A stretch of 45,775 bases of DNA, taken from NCBI GenBank assembly GCA_018385395.1, contig JAHBAD010000011.1, positions 1 through 45,775 on the forward strand. Reading direction: 5' to 3'. The stretch is from Treponema sp. GTDB lineage: Bacteria; Spirochaetota; Spirochaetia; Treponematales; Treponemataceae. Made by a program: the position numbers and the translations under genes. Below, piece by piece: positions 43,328 to 45,775 of the stretch (positions within the stretch are counted from its first letter, which is position 1; every line of letters begins with the position of its first letter). Below the pieces are notes generated by a model. The model was not told the DNA's origin. It ran no database searches and was given only the letters and a program-made list of their open reading frames with translations.

Positions 43328-45775
43328 ATGAAAATCAAAAAGTTATTACTTGTTCTAGGCGCTGTACTCCTGCTTTTTGCAGGTTGTAAACCAGCGGTAA
43401 CTCCTCCTGTGAATTCAGGCGAAAAAACTTCTGAGCCTCCATCAGCCGGAGGTAATGATAACGGAAGCAAAGATAACAATTCCGGAAGTCAGGGAGGAAC
43501 TAGCGGTAACAATTCCGGTAATCCAGCCGTAGGAACAGATGGAAAATATATTCCATTGACTGAGGCATATAATCCGACTATTGGAGATGGAAAAAGAAAA
43601 AAGAGCCTTCAGTATATTTTCAATACTGATTCTGTTGGTGAGTCAGAAATCTACATTAAGCGAAGCGAATGGAATAAAATGCTTGCTTATTATGATTACT
43701 TTTATAAAAACGAAAACACTGTTGCTGTAGAACGGTTTACTTATAAAAAAGACGGAATGCAGTGGGATCTTAAAGATTGTGGTATGCGTCTTCGCGGTAA
43801 TACAAGCCGTTTCCGTCCGCAAGGTAAAGACCACGCTACAGATGAAACTGGTCATAAAATGCCAAATGCAGATTGGAATCCTGATTATTATTCATATGCT
43901 GCAAACTGTTCGGATGATGATTATCGCCAGTCACATTTCAAAATTGATTTTGAACCATACGATGTAAAACAGAAACTTGCAGGCTGTATGAAAGGGGTTG
44001 CCCTTAAACGAATGGATGGAGCTTATGCCCGTGAAATTCTTTGTTATGATCTTTTCCATGAATATGATGTTTTTTGTGCAACAAGAGCAAGTCATACAAA
44101 AGTAACAATCTATATGATTGAAGAAGATGAAACCGTAACTCCTGTTGATTTTGGTGTTTATGAAATGTTTGAGGAAATAAATAATCAGTTCCTTAAAGCA
44201 CGCGATGAAGCTGATACTTCTGCAGAACATACATTCCTTCATTGGGCAAACGCCGACGGAGATCTTTGGAAATGTTCTGGAGATCTGACTCCCTCAAATG
44301 TAATTAGTCGTGCAGGCGTTGAAGAAGTTTGTATTACATCTGGTGATTTTGAAATAAAACCTGGAGAAACAAAAGTTGAATCAACCTGGAGTGTTAAAGA
44401 TAACCGATATGGTTACGATCTTAAAACAAACAAGAAAGATTTGAATGCAGCTAAGGGAAGACTTGTTGCTTTTGCTGAAGAACTTGAAGCATTAAGAAAT
44501 CTCTCTGTTGATGATTCAGGAATTGAAGCTCGAAAACAGTTTTATGAAAAATGGTTTGATATGGATCTGTTCCTTACAACTTATGCAGTAAACGTAGCTG
44601 TAGGAATGGATGATGATTATTGGGGAAACGCAAATAACTTCTATTTGTATTTTGATAATGCATCAGGCGGAACCAGAAAATGTTTCTTGATTCCTTTTGA
44701 TTATGATAATACTCTTGGTCAGTCAATTAATGGTGACGGCGTATATAATAATCCATTGGATTGGGGATGGAATCATAATTCAGGCAGCCGTAACGATAGA
44801 CCTCTTATGGACCGTCTTCTTGAAGTTCCTGAATATCGCGAATTATACCGTCAGAAGCTTCTTGAAGTAACTGCAGAAGATTCAGCCTGGAGTATGGCGA
44901 AGTCTGGGGCAAAGGTTACAAAATGGAAGAATATGGTAAGGGCTAATGATACTGACGGAAAGCCACTTACTTACAGTAAAGATCTTGATAATGACAGGCC
45001 ATTAAATAGTTTGTATTGGGGTGATCAAGGCGGATGGAAAAAAATAAAACATTACCTGAACAGAGAACCAAATATTTATGACCAGGTAAGAACAAACTTT
45101 AAAACCTGGATTGCACTGGATCGTGGAATTGATTTGGAAATTGATTTCAACGGTGGATCTAGTCCTGAAACTGGCATAGAACAGACCGAACCTGTTTCAT
45201 TAAAACTTGATTTAGAAACATTCCCACGTCATAGTCTGGAAGGTGTTACATTAGCTGATGCTTTGCCAGTGCCTAAAAAAGAAGGTGCTTTTTTTGAAGG
45301 CTGGACTAAGACAAAGGATGGAAATGATTTTGTAGAAAATGAAATCCCTGAAAAAGTTTATGCAAAATGGAGTTATCCAGAAAATATTGATAAACTGTCT
45401 ATCTACGAACTTGAACCTGGCATGAAAGGATACAAAGAAGATTATGAAGGAATTCAGATTAGAATTTTGAATCCACCGTCTTTGTATAGTGAAGAGAATA
45501 AAACTGGGGCTAATGTTCGTCAGATTTATGTAAATGATGTAAAAGTTGCTGATGTTTCAAGTAATCCTGAAGTAGTTGCAACAACCTGGGGCTTCCCATA
45601 TACCGAAAAAGATAAAGAATATACAGTTTATGTAAAATATCTTAAGGATGATTACTGGAATCAGCATAGTATAACAAATACGATTTCAATTAAAGCTAAA
45701 TCCGGTAAAGGAAAATTTACACTTGAAACAGATACAGTTTCCTTTAATGTATCAGATAATGTAATTTCTTTTAAT
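43328..45775 (+). CDS. CotH-kinase-like lipoprotein, 3' end outside window
   Basis: 816 residues are visible, and the frame is still open at the window end. A lipoprotein signal (LLLFAGC, Cys20) is followed by a Gly/Asn/Ser-rich linker. The CotH-like kinase domain starts near residue 90: GMRLRGNTSRFR (ATP-contacting loop), KGVALKRMDGAYAREILCYDLFHEYD, YEMFEEINNQFLKAR and LIPFDYDNTLGQ with the metal-binding Asp. Near residue 640 a Listeria-Bacteroides-type repeat (KKEGAFFEGWTKTKDG) appears, then a beta-rich segment. CotH proteins phosphorylate extracellular proteins in spore coats or cellulosomes; a surface role here is inference. Own leader with GAGG ahead of the ATG. Confidence 0.85.
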   Translation, partial: MKIKKLLLVLGAVLLLFAGCKPAVTPPVNSGEKTSEPPSAGGNDNGSKDNNSGSQGGTSGNNSGNPAVGTDGKYIPLTEAYNPTIGDGKRKKSLQYIFNTDSVGESEIYIKRSEWNKMLAYYDYFYKNENTVAVERFTYKKDGMQWDLKDCGMRLRGNTSRFRPQGKDHATDETGHKMPNADWNPDYYSYAANCSDDDYRQSHFKIDFEPYDVKQKLAGCMKGVALKRMDGAYAREILCYDLFHEYDVFCATRASHTKVTIYMIEEDETVTPVDFGVYEMFEEINNQFLKARDEADTSAEHTFLHWANADGDLWKCSGDLTPSNVISRAGVEEVCITSGDFEIKPGETKVESTWSVKDNRYGYDLKTNKKDLNAAKGRLVAFAEELEALRNLSVDDSGIEARKQFYEKWFDMDLFLTTYAVNVAVGMDDDYWGNANNFYLYFDNASGGTRKCFLIPFDYDNTLGQSINGDGVYNNPLDWGWNHNSGSRNDRPLMDRLLEVPEYRELYRQKLLEVTAEDSAWSMAKSGAKVTKWKNMVRANDTDGKPLTYSKDLDNDRPLNSLYWGDQGGWKKIKHYLNREPNIYDQVRTNFKTWIALDRGIDLEIDFNGGSSPETGIEQTEPVSLKLDLETFPRHSLEGVTLADALPVPKKEGAFFEGWTKTKDGNDFVENEIPEKVYAKWSYPENIDKLSIYELEPGMKGYKEDYEGIQIRILNPPSLYSEENKTGANVRQIYVNDVKVADVSSNPEVVATTWGFPYTEKDKEYTVYVKYLKDDYWNQHSITNTISIKAKSGKGKFTLETDTVSFNVSDNVISFN

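Overview
The window looks like chromosomal DNA from a host-associated, carbohydrate-degrading Treponema (Spirochaetota). This is inferred from the gene set (periplasmic lipoproteins with short spirochaete-type lipoboxes, a Gx/ApbE/NusG-II flavinylation cluster, an UgpC/MalK-type sugar ABC system, GH2, GH27 and GH43 glycosidases, a CotH-like lipoprotein, and paired Rpn-like PD-(D/E)XK nucleases) and from the style of the intergenic repeats. No rRNA or tRNA gene was seen, so the species cannot be fixed. I saw no prophage, integrase, complete insertion sequence or CRISPR array.

Layout. 1-2.8 kb: 3' part of a GH27 alpha-galactosidase carrying an in-frame 15-residue repeat, then a BrkB/YihY membrane protein fused to a cyclic-nucleotide-binding domain. 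2.8-9.0 kb (minus): a small unknown protein, a large GH2 beta-galactosidase, and a phosphofructokinase/alpha-hydroxy-acid oxidase operon. 9.1-13.5 kb: FtsK with a very acidic, internally duplicated linker, and a convergent iron-sulfur aldo/keto reductase. 13.6-16.0 kb: a 298-bp element with 18-bp terminal inverted repeats, a carboxylesterase, and a 231-bp tandem repeat made from the esterase 3' end and carrying five copies of one hairpin. 16.0-18.7 kb: the Gx transporter / ApbE / NusG-II operon. 18.7-21.2 kb: an esterase remnant, a repeat-rich stretch with three successive GroEL C-terminal ends, and groEL. 21.2-25.0 kb: GH43, patatin, sugar-phosphate isomerase, an unknown membrane protein and a prepilin peptidase. 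25.0-27.3 kb (minus): MATE, RidA and GNAT. 27.5-28.3 kb: a Phd/VapC toxin-antitoxin pair. 28.4-32.5 kb: htpG, divergent from an outer-membrane patatin. 32.5-40.2 kb: a sugar ABC transporter split by an antisense SulP gene. 40.3-45.8 kb: an exported OB-fold-like protein, two paired nucleases, and a CotH lipoprotein cut by the window end.

How it fits together. The glycosidases, esterase, isomerase and sugar ABC transporter suggest plant-glycan use with uptake of oligosaccharides and glycolysis through PFK. ApbE and the NusG-II protein suggest extracytoplasmic flavin redox chemistry.

Two themes stand out. First, short GC-rich or palindromic elements enter or extend coding sequences while keeping the frame (GH27 repeat, 114-bp block in the Gx gene, 78-bp duplication in ftsK, displaced groEL ends). 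Second, two PD-(D/E)XK nucleases with dissimilar nuclease domains share a nearly identical upstream block with fixed spacing and an almost identical coiled-coil tail that differs by exactly one heptad. The second theme is the best candidate here for an undescribed system.
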